Below, piece by piece: positions 1 to 8,710 of a stretch of 18,478 nucleotides of DNA (positions are counted from its first letter, which is position 1; every line of letters begins with the position of its first letter). The notes under the pieces were generated by a model that worked only from the letters and a program-made list of their open reading frames with translations, searched no databases and was not told where the DNA came from. A program made the translations under genes and the position numbers. This stretch comes from Byssothecium circinans (lineage: Eukaryota; Ascomycota; Dothideomycetes; Pleosporales; Massarinaceae), in assembly GCA_010015675.1 (NCBI GenBank), contig ML977028.1, positions 291,172 through 309,649 of the forward strand, given 5' to 3'.

Positions 1-370
1 CCTTGCGCAGATGGCCTTCGACATGTTGTCAATACCAGCAATGAGTGATGAGCCCGAGCGAATATTCAGCCGACTTGGGCTGATGATCACGAAGCGGCGC
101 AATCATCTTGACCAGAGTACAATACAAGCGGTGCAGTGTTTACACTCCTGGGATAAGGCGGGCATTGTTGACCTCAGGAAAAGCTCAACGCCATCATAAT
201 CATGTATATAGCGACGATAGATCATCATCTACTATCTTATGAAGTTGGTGGCGTGCGCCACAGAAGCCTCCATGGATGAGAATGGATTACATCCGGCTAA
301 TCCATCCAGATCCATCCAAGTGGCGTAATAGATATGGATCGGCCCGAAAGTCCATCCACTTTCCACACTG
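1..370 (+). mobile_element. 3' end of a hAT-family DNA transposon (left part outside window)
   Basis: The element contains the end of a hAT transposase frame followed by about 170 bp of non-coding terminal DNA. That DNA is rich in TCCATCCA/TGGATGGA motifs, including an imperfect inverted repeat at 273-289 and 298-318. The proposed right end is CACACTG at 364-370. Read from the other strand it starts CAGTGTGGAAAG, which fits the CAGNG start common to hAT terminal inverted repeats. The left end and target duplication lie outside the window, so the boundary at 370 is an inference. Unlike the other elements here, this one shows no RIP-type stops. Confidence 0.6.
2..199 (+). CDS. hAT transposase, C-terminal dimerisation domain (partial, 5' end missing)
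   Basis: This frame is open from the window edge to a TAA at 197-199, giving 65 visible residues. The part MSDEPERIFSRLG followed by TKRRNHLD and a tryptophan-containing HSWDKAG is the hallmark of the hAT C-terminal dimerisation region (S.E.ERxFS...R..L...). It mediates transposase self-association and completes the RNase H-like fold. The ATG at 11-13 is internal, because the frame is already open and homologous before it. No stop codon interrupts the visible part, so the parent gene may be intact. The sequence is clearly a different family from the RIP-damaged hAT at 2077-5118. Confidence 0.82.
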   Translation, partial: LAQMAFDMLSIPAMSDEPERIFSRLGLMITKRRNHLDQSTIQAVQCLHSWDKAGIVDLRKSSTPS

Positions 371-766
371 CTCTCCGCTCCAATGGTTGGACAGCCAGGG
401 CAGAAATGCCCGTAACCAACAGCTGCAAGCAAGACAACAGCTGCATGGTGACCCAACAATGATTACCGGCAGACACTGAGGGAAGGGATGAGTGTGATGC
501 CGAGGACGTGGTGCATGGGCATGTTGGGAGTTTAATTGATTGCTTTCGAGCCCGTGCTCATCCGATGGACTAGGAATCCCTCAGCGCGCACGGATGCCTA
601 AGGAACTACTGTACGTATGAAAAATAGTCGAGTAGTTTACAACGCGGATATCTCCCTACCGTGGCGTAGCGACAATATTCGGCCCGTTCGGCGGCGGTTT
701 TAGTGTGGCTAACTGCTTCCGTCTCCGGGGAACCGGACTCGACATGGGTTCCATGCAAGTGCGGAA

Positions 767-1003
767 ATGACACCCGAATCACTCTCCTCCTCGCTTGCGG
801 ACTTACAAGAACCAAGGCAGCTACCCTCTTTCTACGATGGGCCTGAGAACGCTGCGGCAATTCCAACAGAAGGGTTCAGCCACGCTCCTGGGTCGCCATA
901 CTTGCTCTGGACTTCGCCCACGGGAGACCAAAGCATGAATTGGGCGTCGAAGCCTGCTTCCATACGCTATCGAATGCAAAGAAGAATGTCGGCAGTTCCT
1001 TGA
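767..1003 (+). CDS. Possible small hypothetical protein (78 codons)
   Basis: An ATG-to-TGA frame encodes a proline/serine-rich, hydrophilic peptide with no recognised domain, signal peptide or membrane segment. Antisense frames of similar length (606-866 and 821-1078) overlap it, so length alone is weak support. It could be a chance frame or a remnant of a larger gene. No promoter or intron signals were identified. Confidence 0.12.
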   Translation: MTPESLSSSLADLQEPRQLPSFYDGPENAAAIPTEGFSHAPGSPYLLWTSPTGDQSMNWASKPASIRYRMQRRMSAVP

Positions 1004-1058
1004 CATTTCCGTCCCTCGAGGTCGGATATTGGATAGAACACGAAGGCGAGTAGATATG

Positions 1059-1079
1059 TGTGTCAACTGTGTTGACACA
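1059..1079. repeat. Perfect 9-bp inverted repeat with 3-nt spacer
   Basis: The arms are TGTGTCAAC at 1059-1067 and GTTGACACA at 1071-1079, perfectly complementary around TGT. The site lies about 220 bp downstream of the receptor's stop codon. It could be a protein-binding dyad, a transcript-end hairpin or chance. Confidence 0.6.
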
Positions 1080-1298
1080 TCAAGTGGGAGGTGTTTGCGT
1101 TGAAAGTGTGCTCTGTCACTAGTGTAGCGGAGGAAGCCAAGTGATACCTATCATTCTATTGCGTGGTTGATGCTTTCTATTGTTCCTGTTCTTTCTTTGA
1201 AACGTATCAAAGTAGTCTATAAGGTATCTTTCGGCGTAGAAGGCCAGACGAATATTATCATATGTTGTGACCAGCACTTTGTATCCCCGTCACACTAT

Positions 1299-2076
1299 TT
1301 ACTGCGGATTTGGCTCTCGTCCCCTGATACTCGAAGTACTCAGGTCATCCTCTAAAGGAGCCTCCGTCGTCGTAGTCTGATGGATAGTGACTTCCCTCGT
1401 AATTCCTCGCTCTCCGAGCTCATGAGCATGGCCAGGGTGCCGTGTAAGTTCCAGCTCTTCAATCTCCTCGTACGGCTTCCGTGCAAACTTAGGTCCAAGA
1501 CTGCTATTCTTTGTTCCGGTGAGTCGAGAAGATCCGTAGCCCGAGTGGTATTGCATTGTTATTGGCTTGGGGAAGAAGTGTAGCCATATTGGACGCAGGG
1601 TGGGGAGACAGGCGCATACGACGGCGAGAGAGAGCTCAATGTTTGTCCAGAAGAAGACAGGTGCTGTGTAGTCTACGGGTTGGATGTTAACGCTTTGCGA
1701 CCTGCGAATGGATGAGAACCCTGGGAAACGTACAAATGACGTCGTTGGGATGCTTGACGTATTCTTCCGCAATCGCGTACGTAGCAATGACCCTCGTAAT
1801 GCTTATAGCGCACACCCTGAATTCACAAAATCAGCTCCTAATTCACGCGAGAGAGTAAAAAGTAGACTCACGCTGCGCCTAACATGAGCATCCCAATAAC
1901 CGCCAACTTCCGTTTCAAAGGCAGTTGCACACTGATAACCATAGGGATTGGTAATACCAGGATCACTACGTCCGCGATAACATCCGTGTATAAGAGTGCG
2001 AGGAACATAGGTACCGTCTGGACGCACTTATTCCCATAGTACGGTTCGATGAATACGGTGATCGGGTAGCAGGTGA
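1299..2076 (-). CDS. PTH11-like receptor, 3' half (rest of exon 3, exons 4 and 5)
   Basis: Coding resumes at the duplicated target site with TCYPI, followed by the conserved Cys pair of CYPITVFIEPYYGNKC. Two helices follow (MFLALLYTDVIADVVILVLP and LAVIGMLMLGAA). The donor GTGAGT at 1871 and acceptor CAG at 1819-1817 join the GCG codon. Exon 4 gives VCAISITRVIATYAI and HPNDVI; donor GTACGT at 1733 and acceptor TAG at 1675-1673 follow. Exon 5 gives YTAPVFFWTNIELSLAVVCA, the last helix, then a cytosolic Ser/Thr-rich tail ending at the stop at 1299-1301. Intron 4 contains GTTAAC, a plausible branch site. The tail has no recognised domain. Confidence 0.84.
2069..2076. repeat. Target-site duplication, left copy
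   Basis: GCAGGTGA directly abuts the left end of the hAT element. The right copy at 5119-5126 is GTAAGTAA. The three differences are all C/T or G/A transitions, as expected if RIP acted after insertion. Eight base pairs is the standard hAT duplication length. Collapsing the two copies brings the receptor's exon 3 back into frame. Confidence 0.78.
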
Positions 2077-2088
2077 CAGACTTGTCGA

Positions 2089-2240
2089 CAGTCAATCAGT
2101 CAGTCTGGAGGGCTCGAGACTGACTGACTGGTATTTTTAGAGGCGCCGGACTGACTGGACTGACTGCTAACGTAAGCAGAGGAGGTCTAAACTGGACTGA
2201 CTGGACTGCTATTTTGAAGGGCTCTGGACTGACTGACTGC
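2089..2240. repeat. Left subterminal GACTGACTG array of the hAT element
   Basis: At least five clusters of GACTGACTG-like units (some as CAGTCAGTC) occur here, for example near 2098, 2120, 2149, 2200 and 2227, separated by unrelated spacers. hAT transposases typically bind repeated subterminal motifs, so these are probable transposase-binding sites. The same motif recurs at the other end. Confidence 0.7.
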
Positions 2241-2268
2241 CTTAACTACAGTCGAACTAGTATAGGTG

Positions 2269-4770
2269 TTACTGGATTATTGATAACTCATTGACCGTAT
2301 GCTCGTAGGGAGGCTGAGGGCTATTCGTCGGGCGTCTAATACCTATACGCTTCTAGGACTTTAAGCTTTAGAGGGCAGCAAGTAACTTAGGCTTTATACG
2401 GAGCCTCCTCGTCCTAAGGAGATTACTAAGCTCGCTAAACGTCCTCTCACAGTTAGCGGCAGAAGCTAGTATTGCATAGATGTCAAGCGCGAGCCGTAAT
2501 AGGATGGGGAACTACTTCTAGTAGACCTACTAATATTTAATTAGGTTAAGTGATAGGTCGTCATCCTCTATAAGGACAGGCTGCCTCTTCTAGACCTTAT
2601 ATTTGTCATTAAGCGTCTCCTCTATTAACTTCATGGCTGCTTTCATAGAGTTTGTAAGAAAGGTTAATCGCGATAATAGTGGGCCAAGCCGCTGCCGCTT
2701 TAAGGGACGCTGTCCTAGCAGAGACTCTTTGCTAGCTTCATAAGCAGCCTTCTCTTTATATGATCGCTATAAGGCCTAGAAGGCCTTATTATTTCTAGGG
2801 AGCTAGTCCTTCTTATAGTGAGGGCTATTAACGCTCTTATAGTAATTATCTAGGACCTTCTATAGAGCCTTAAGATAGTGCTTGTAGTATAGGTGGAGGA
2901 CTGTAGCTACATAGTAGATAGGTGAGTTATCAAGCTTCGTGTAGTACGCTAAGAGCTTTACATAGGCTAAGTTAACGTTCATTACTAGGTAATCCTCTAG
3001 GGCATCTAGGTCCTTATAGTTAATAGTAGTGAGGTAATCTTTCTACTCCTCTAATTAATTAAGTAGCTATTTAAAGGTGATAAGAACCTCCTAAATTACA
3101 CCGTAGTTGCTATATTTACCTCTACCTTTAAGCAGCTTTGTAGCCTCTTAAAATAGGCGGAGGAGGTTAACATACTTAGTAATCATCACCTAGTCATTAC
3201 CTAATAAGCTACCCTTATAGATAAAGACCCTAGGCTCTAAGCGAGGCCTCTAGGGATCGCGACGCTAAGAAGCTTATTTAACGCGACTCTTATTAATCTT
3301 AATATATATATAATTATTAAGTGGGCCATAAAGCTCTATAGCCCTCTCTAAGGCTGTAAAGTACGAGTTCTACCACGTCTTAACTAGCTTAACTAGCTCT
3401 CTCATCTTAAACTCTTCACGTAGGTGACTAGCCTCCTCTTCTTAAAGCTTCTTTAATAGCTCGCGAGCTTAAGGTGAGCAAACTGATATGATTACGTTAA
3501 ATAAAACTCTAATTAGGCCATATTTACGCTACTCCTTAAGGAACTTCTCCTCTACCTAGCAGACGGGTTAGTAAGCTTTATAAAAAGTAAGAAATATAGA
3601 GGGCTATTTTACTAGTAGATTCTTATCCTTATTCTTAAAGGACTCTTTGTCCTTACCCTAAATAATCATTTAGGCGCCTAAGTTAAGAACATGGCAGGTG
3701 CAATAGAGTTAATGGTAAGGAGCGTAGAAGCTATACTTATTATCTAGAGTAGTCATAGCCGTATTATTATTTATCACGTTATTAAGTATAAAGTATCTAA
3801 CGCGCTACTTATTAACGCTAAAGGCTTAAAGCATCTTACTTACTACTTTAGTAATATTATCGCCATAGTACTTACCATGTAGGACTAGAAGGCTAAGCAG
3901 GTAGTCCTTAACATTGCCTACCTTATTTAGATAGTATATATAGATCCTAGTAAGAGCGCACTTACCACCTATCAAAGTCTAATTATTAAAGGATACGTGT
4001 ATAAGTGACTTTGCGCGGCGGAGGTGCTCTGCGACAGCAGGGATATAGGCGTAGTATTCAGCTAAAATATAATTATAAAGGGTATTATGGCTCTGCTAGA
4101 GGACCTGCTCTACTAGTAGGTTTACAGCAGTAATCATACGGTAGAAAGTAGGCGCCTTAATTATCTAGAGGCTCTAGTTATTAGCCTACACCTAGTCTTT
4201 TACAGCGTTAAGGAAGCGCTTCTATAAGAAGCTAGAGGCTATCTAGTTAGCTACCTCTTGCAAGATCTTAACGCCTTTGAACTAGAGCTAGTTAATGATA
4301 GAGCTAGTTACTATAGGAAGCTAAAAGTTAATCTTACTATTATAATTAATCCTATGACTACGCATCTTCTAGTTAAAATAAGAAGTAGCTAAGGACATAG
4401 AGCTTATGACATAGTACTTACCACCACTAATTTTATGCGTGTAGTAATAATAATAGAGCTGGTAGTTCTACTACTTCTTATAGTACTAAATAGGCTAGCC
4501 ATACTTATATATCTAGCTTAGTTTACCCTTTAGATGCTGCATAAAACGCTTCTATAGGTAAGGGACACGCGCCTAGTTAAGGCCTTTAAATAGATGGTTA
4601 TTACTATTATTATTAAGGGGTGCGAGGGCTTAAGCAGCTTGAATTACGTCATCTAGAGGGTCAACAGGCGTCTTAATGGCAGGCGCGATAGAGGGCGCTT
4701 TTTAGGGTGGATTTCTATGGTATTCGCGCGTAATAGTCTCCCTAGAGACCTTCTTAAGGTTGCTATTCAT
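2269..4770 (-). pseudogene. hAT transposase, RIP-inactivated (834-codon frame)
   Basis: One frame of 834 codons runs from ATG 4770 to TAA 2269 with family-like protein throughout and no net indel, but with many TAG/TAA codons where Gln or Trp is expected. Near residue 60 a GLN*ARVPY segment followed by SWIYKYGW-like and CxH-poor residues matches the BED-finger-like N-terminus of fungal hAT proteins. A conserved RNase H motif appears as RYFILNNV (codon at 3783-3781). There the expected catalytic-type Asp reads Asn, a G-to-A change. It is followed by YCTCHVLNLGA, the usual CxxH..N motif. The C-terminus has SAANCERTFSELSNLLRTRR, the dimerisation domain. The enzyme would cut and paste the element; this copy cannot. 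Confidence 0.8.
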
Positions 4771-4975
4771 CTAGGGCTTTAAAATAGCGTAGGATAGGCG
4801 TTAGTGGATAGGTAAAGGTAGGTGATAGTAGCCTATTAATACGCGTCATGATGTTTACTATTAGCTTAATCTTACTTATATTGCCTAATTAGGCAAATTA
4901 GCCTAAGGCTTAGAGACCTTAACACTATAAAACTATCGTGAGATTCTCTCTATTAAATATATGGTATATACTAGT

Positions 4976-5105
4976 CTGATAGTAGTTAGTCCTAGTCAGT
5001 CTAAGGCCTTTAGACTAACTAACTACTATAAATCATGGCCTTAGACTGACTGGACTGACTGCTATATACTAGTTAGTTAGTTAGTCTTGTCAGTCTAGAC
5101 TAACT
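4976..5105. repeat. Right subterminal GACTGACTG array of the hAT element
   Basis: Repeated GACTGACT, AGTCAGTCT and decayed ACTAACTAACTA / TTAGTTAGTTAG units occupy the right end. The decayed units equal the GACTGACTG motif with C-to-T or G-to-A changes. They mirror the left array and are probably transposase-binding sites. Confidence 0.68.
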
Positions 5106-5118
5106 ATTAACATCTCTA

Positions 5119-5126
5119 GTAAGTAA
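5119..5126. repeat. Target-site duplication, right copy
   Basis: GTAAGTAA follows the right terminus, which ends CATCTCTA and so reads TAGAGATG from the other strand. It pairs with GCAGGTGA at 2069-2076, with transition differences only. Confidence 0.78.
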
Positions 5127-5748
5127 AAAGATGCGAGAAGAAGAAGCTGACCATCCACCTAATAACATATGCAAGACATATGTAAATGACGATTTGGAAT
5201 TTGCGAACGTTAAAGATATTTTTGTAGAGGACGAGAATAGACGACTTGACGAGCCCAAGGCTAATAATAGAGACGCAGTTAAGCGTAAATTTCGTCTAGT
5301 AATAGTGTTAAAAGAGCAATTAATGGTTATGCTACTATATTGTGATGCTTACCTCCTTAAAGAATATTAGTCCTAGGTTATCCATGATTGGCTGTCCGTT
5401 AGGCGCATTTGGTTGATGTGAGCCTAAGTGGCCGTGAATAGTGGCTGTAGATGTTACCATCATTACTCTGCGGCAAGAGTGTCACTGATACTCACTGGCT
5501 ATTTGCAATGCGCAACATGTCGTAGAAATTAACTATTCTTTGTTAGTGTACCTATTCCTCTCTTCCTATTCATATACGCCATCACTTATAAGCGCACTAA
5601 TTATGAGGTAATCATCCCAAGCCAACCGTTTCACAGAGAGTGCTTTTGCCCACAGACGAAGCGTAACAAAGATAATTGGAAGTATCAAGAAGGCCACTCC
5701 CAGACTAATTATCTGCCCCCTTGAATAATCGTGATTTATAACGACCAT
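5119..5748 (-). CDS. PTH11-like receptor, 5' half (exons 1, 2 and start of exon 3)
   Basis: Exon 1 starts at ATG 5748, the only in-frame ATG after an upstream TGA at 5826-5824; a further upstream exon cannot be excluded. It encodes the first helix (FLILPIIFVTLRLW) and the conserved WDDY start of helix 2. The 5' splice site is unresolved: candidates are GTGATG at 5585 and GTATAT at 5577. Exon 2 encodes the extracellular HGHLGSHQ loop and QPIMDN, and ends in KE before GTAAGC at 5352. Exon 3 opens after ACTAG at 5296 with TKFTLNC, then GLVKSSILVLYKNIF (helix 3) and a helix ending in SFFFSHLFT. There the hAT element interrupts the codons. Confidence 0.83.
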
Positions 5749-6130
5749 GCCTGACTGTATTGCCGCAATGTGCAGCGACCAACGAAAGGCACAACCGAAG
5801 TTACGATAGAGTTGTGATGCAAGTCAGCGTAAATCAGCTGAGTGTTAATACTTCCTAGATATGTATGACAGCGATATGCAGAGCAATTGGCGAGGCGATC
5901 CATATAGGAAGCCTCCTGATTTATGATTATGATTGCATCTTAATAAGCAAGCATCACATTCGCCGTCTAGAGCTTAGAAACAGAGTTCAGAAATAGGGCT
6001 CAAGTTCCTGAGGTGTCCCAGCGGGTTGGCTCAAACATCTTTCTCTATAATGCGCATGCATTCATTCAATTCTCCACTACCTTCCTTATTTATTAAGCCT
6101 TCATCTCTACTCCCAGGTGACTTCTCACCC
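5749..6130 (-). promoter_or_regulatory. Upstream region of the receptor gene
   Basis: About 380 bp upstream of the receptor ATG have ordinary composition without RIP decay and no convincing open frame. They should hold the promoter and 5' leader. No specific TATA box or operator could be assigned. Composition changes abruptly near 6130, where repeat-derived AT-rich DNA starts. Confidence 0.35.
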
Positions 6131-6925
6131 GTCTCAAATAGGGGTCAGGCTGAACGGGTTGTTAGCTGTAGCCAATGTGCGCAGTAAACCTGTAGGCGCA
6201 TAGCCTAATTACTCGTAGGGTACCTAGACTATTTAGCTGACCCATTCCACGGCCTATGTTAATCCTGCATTATTTTTGTTAGGTTCATGGGGAAAGCCGC
6301 TTTTAGGGCAAAGTTCTAATTAGCTGAACATGAGTTAGTAGAAATTAGTAAGCTAATGTACTAGTAGATGGATACCACGCGATTCACTACTTTAGCTTTT
6401 TGGTTACTGTAGGCAGGCGTGGCCTTCGCGTGGCCTTCTATAACTGTTTAGGCTAAAAATACGTAACTAACATTGCGAACGTAGACGGTCGCGACCATCA
6501 GGGTAGTTCGCCTCATGTTGAAGGGTAGGTAGTAAGGAGCACTACACTAAGTAATAGGGAGTACTACAGTAAGGGCCTGTAGTAAGGCTAATACAGGGCT
6601 ACTATAAGCTAAGCTCGCACCCTAGTTTTATCTAGCCGTATATAGATTTAGTAGATAGGTATTATAACGTAAAGCACTATCGAGACGGCTATACCATCAA
6701 AACGGCTACTTTTTGCTTAGCGGAAAATCAAAGATTCAACCTTTAATAACAATTTAAATATAAGAGCTATTAAGCTAAAATTTGACATACAGATATATAT
6801 AATATAGACTAAAAGGATTATAAAAAAATATTCTAGGATTTCTAATAGCTTAGTAAGCTATATAAGTATAGAGAATACTAGGTTCGCTTAAGCTTTATAC
6901 CCTACAACACCTAAGCTAGCGCATA
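6131..6925. other. AT-rich repeat remnants, no gene
   Basis: No coding frame is recognisable. The stretch is TA-rich like the decayed elements. It contains short repeated GTAGTAAGG/AGTACTAC units around 6525-6600 and a GGGTCAG/CTGACCC pair near 6143 and 6235 that may be remnants of an old transposon end. At 6675-6708 it carries a doubled 17-bp unit that recurs beyond the Fot1-like element. Confidence 0.5.
6675..6708. repeat. Doubled 17-bp unit, left copy
   Basis: CACTATCGAGACGGCTA at 6675-6691 is followed directly by TACCATCAAAACGGCTA at 6692-6708. The surrounding GTAAAG before and CTTTTT...TTAGC after also match the copy at 8938-8971, so the shared block is about 55 bp. It has the look of an iterated transposon end. 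Confidence 0.7.
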
Positions 6926-7007
6926 TAGTTCCGGGCTACCTGTGGTTCTGGGCCACCCCACTAAAATGTGACACCTTAATAAAACACGTGATTTCTTAAT
7001 ACAACGC
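6926..7007. repeat. Left terminal inverted repeat of the Fot1-like element
   Basis: It starts TAGTTCCGGGCTACC, holds two outer 17-bp units, then CACCCCACTAAAATGTGACACC. It pairs with 8612-8708 with only a few transitions and a 2-nt gap near the inner end. Confidence 0.82.
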
Positions 7008-7015
7008 TCATTAAT

Positions 7016-8602
7016 ATGGACGCCCGTGAGGTAGCTATACAATCAGCTATCAGCGATCTCGCTGCAGGCATTTATACTAGTCAGCGCGCAGCTGCTAAGG
7101 CGTATGGCCTTCCTCGAACTACGCTTCAACGTTAACTAGAAGGTGCAACAATAAGCGCGCTTAGCTATTAGCATCAGCAGCGGCTAACTCCTCTCTAGGA
7201 GGACTTCCTAGTAGAATAGATCCTTAAAGAAGACGCGCGCGCCTATCCTCCCTCCCACGCTCGCGCTCGAGAAATGGCCAATCAAATCCTGCGTATGAAT
7301 GGCGATAATTAGCCTGTAGGCAAGCTCTAGGTCTTACACTTTATCTGCTAATAGCCACGCATTGCCTTAGTAGTCAGCAGAAAGCTAGAGGCTTAGAGAG
7401 CTAATGCAGTAACTCTAGAGCAAGTGCGCGCCTTCCTAGAGCTCTATGAATAGACTAGACGTCGGCTTAACATACAGGCAGAGAATACCTATAATATGGA
7501 TAAGACTAGTGTTACCCTAGGGGTATGTATAAACACTAGAGTACTCTCTAGTAGTTAGAAAAAGAAGGCTTATATTTAGTCTCTAGAGAATCGTGAGTAG
7601 GTCTCTATAATTAAGTGTATATTAGTAATAGGGCGGAAACTACGCTGCGTAGTCATCTTTAAGGGCCAGAGCCTATAAATAACCTGGTTCCCCTTATCCT
7701 ACGTACCTGACTAGATCTATACAACCTTAGAGAATGGATGGACGTCAAATGCGATAGGTATTAAGTAGCTGCAGCGCATATTTCTACCTAAGATGGCTGT
7801 AGGTGATAGCCAGTACTAACTCTTTATCCTCGACAGCTATGGCAGCTACATTGATATTGAGTTCCTTTGGCTTTGTAAACAGCATTGAGTAGAGCTCTTA
7901 TACCTACCTACGCATACCTCGCACGTCCTACAGCCGCTAGATCTTGCTCCTTTCTCTGTTATTAAGTCTAGTTACCGACGCTAGATCCAGGAGCTCGCAT
8001 CGCTTGATGACGCCGCGCCTGTTAAGAAGGAGCGCTTTATTGCCTGCTACCATCAAGCTAGGGAGGAAGGCTTTACAGAGCATGTGATTCAAGCTGGCTA
8101 GCAGGCTACTAGTATCTACCCGCTTAATATCAATTAGGTACTAAGCTTATCATAGCTCTCTTAGAGGCCTACTACGCCTACGCATTAGCAGCAGCCTTAG
8201 CAGCAGCCTTAGAGCTTCTTCTCTACTCCTCAAGGCCCTAGAGAACTATACCTGGCTCAGCGCGAGGTGCAGAGCTGCGAGAACCTAGGTCGCAAGATAA
8301 GACTTCTCCTGCAAAAAGTAGGTAAGGCGCTAGCAGCTATAAACACTCGCGCTGCAGGACTTAAATTAGAGAAAAGACGCCTTAAGTAGCAGCTAGAGAC
8401 TACTAGCTCTCAGCGTCCTTGAAAGCGCGTTCAAGTAGACCCAAATCAACGCTTTACAGAGGTAGAGACTATCAGGGAGGTGATGCGCGCAGCTGAGGCC
8501 TTAGCAGCTCAGCTAGGTAGATATACTATAGAAGGGGCTGTAGAGAGAGTAGTAGTAGCTACAGTAGTAGCTACTCTATAGTCTATGTATACTACATGGT
8601 AA
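7016..8602 (+). pseudogene. Fot1/pogo-type DD35D transposase, RIP-inactivated (529 codons)
   Basis: The frame starts ATG GAC GCC CGT and ends TGG TAA with no indel, but holds nearly thirty internal stops, mostly TAG. The first 50 residues form a psq-type helix-turn-helix (AAGIYTSQRAAAKAYGLPRT), then a second DNA-binding segment. The catalytic triad is visible: Asp162 in NMDKTS, Asp273 in ILDSYGSY and Asp309 in HVLQPLDL. The last two are separated by 35 residues, the Fot1/pogo spacing. His in the usual D-GHGSH block has become Tyr twice, consistent with CAT to TAT. A Gln-rich, charged C-terminus follows FxPLN-like IYPLN. The protein would cut and paste this element; with these stops it is dead. 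Confidence 0.87.
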
Positions 8603-8611
8603 TTATAATAG

Positions 8612-8708
8612 GCGTTATTAAGAAATCGCGTGTTTTATGTAGGTGTCACGTTTTAGTGGGGTGGCCTAGAACTATAGGTGGCCTAGAACTATAGGTGGCC
8701 TAGAACTA
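8612..8708. repeat. Right terminal inverted repeat of the Fot1-like element
   Basis: The inner part complements the left repeat. The outer part has three exact tandem copies of a 17-bp unit, GGTGGCCTAGAACTATA, against two diverged units on the left. The third unit accounts for its greater length. Confidence 0.82.
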
Positions 8709-8710
8709 TA

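Larger units (their letters stand above)
371..1298. other. Intergenic DNA, no confident gene
   Basis: This 0.93-kb stretch has mixed base composition without the TA-rich decay of the transposons, so it looks like unique host DNA between the hAT end and the receptor's 3' end. Open frames exist on both strands but overlap one another and match no family I recognise. The only structured element is a short palindrome at 1059-1079. The part nearest 1299 should hold the receptor's 3' untranslated region and transcript end, but no polyadenylation signal could be assigned with confidence. Confidence 0.5.
2077..5118 (-). mobile_element. RIP-degraded hAT transposon inserted in the receptor gene
   Basis: The element is 3042 bp long. 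Its outer ends read CAGACTTGTCGA on the left and, from the other strand, TAGAGATGTTAA on the right. These agree at seven of twelve positions, with three further RIP-type transitions, and fit the C/TAGNG start of hAT inverted repeats. Just inside each end are arrays of a GACTGACTG motif. The single gene runs on the minus strand, parallel to the host receptor. The element is saturated with TA dinucleotides and TAG/TAA codons, which indicates RIP. The 8-bp target duplication and the seamless receptor homology on both sides fix the boundaries. Confidence 0.85.
1299..5748 (-). pseudogene. PTH11-like rhodopsin-domain receptor gene, split by a hAT insertion
   Basis: The gene encodes a fungal seven-helix integral membrane protein of the rhodopsin-domain/PTH11-like class, plasma-membrane proteins implicated in host or nutrient sensing. 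Exons in order, minus strand: exon 1 from ATG 5748 to about 5580 (donor uncertain); exon 2 about 5466-5353; exon 3 5295-5119 plus 2068-1872; exon 4 1816-1734; exon 5 1672-1299. Introns with clean GT-AG ends lie at 5296-5352, 1817-1871 and 1673-1733. Diagnostic pieces are WDDYLIISAL, HGHLGSHQ, GLVKSSIL, CYPITVFIEPYYGNKC, VLPIPMV, KRKLAVIGM and CACLPTLRPIW. No stop interrupts any exon apart from the transposon. The 8-bp target duplication restores the phase across the break, so the protein was probably functional before the insertion. Confidence 0.87.
6926..8708 (+). mobile_element. Fot1/pogo-like Tc1-mariner superfamily element
   Basis: The element is 1783 bp, flanked by TA at 6924-6925 and 8709-8710, the target duplication of this superfamily. 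Terminal inverted repeats run 6926-7007 and 8612-8708. The inner parts agree closely over about 48 bp, from GGCCACCCCACTAAAA to CACGTGATTTCTTA. The outer parts are 17-bp units (GGTGGCCTAGAACTATA type): two on the left and three on the right. One transposase relic fills the interior. The length is near that of Fot1-class elements. Confidence 0.87.

Noticed and set aside
1380..1887. Two 67-codon + strand frames
   Set aside because: They are antisense shadows of receptor exons 3 to 5.
2077..2105. Element ends placed at CAGTC (2089) and 5102
   Set aside because: That placement gives no matching target duplication, whereas ends at 2077 and 5118 give an 8-bp duplication, C/TAGNG termini and seamless receptor homology.
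5131..5370. 79-codon + strand open frame
   Set aside because: It lies antisense to receptor exon 3, intron 2 and the end of exon 2, whose minus-strand reading gives recognisable receptor helices with proper splice sites.
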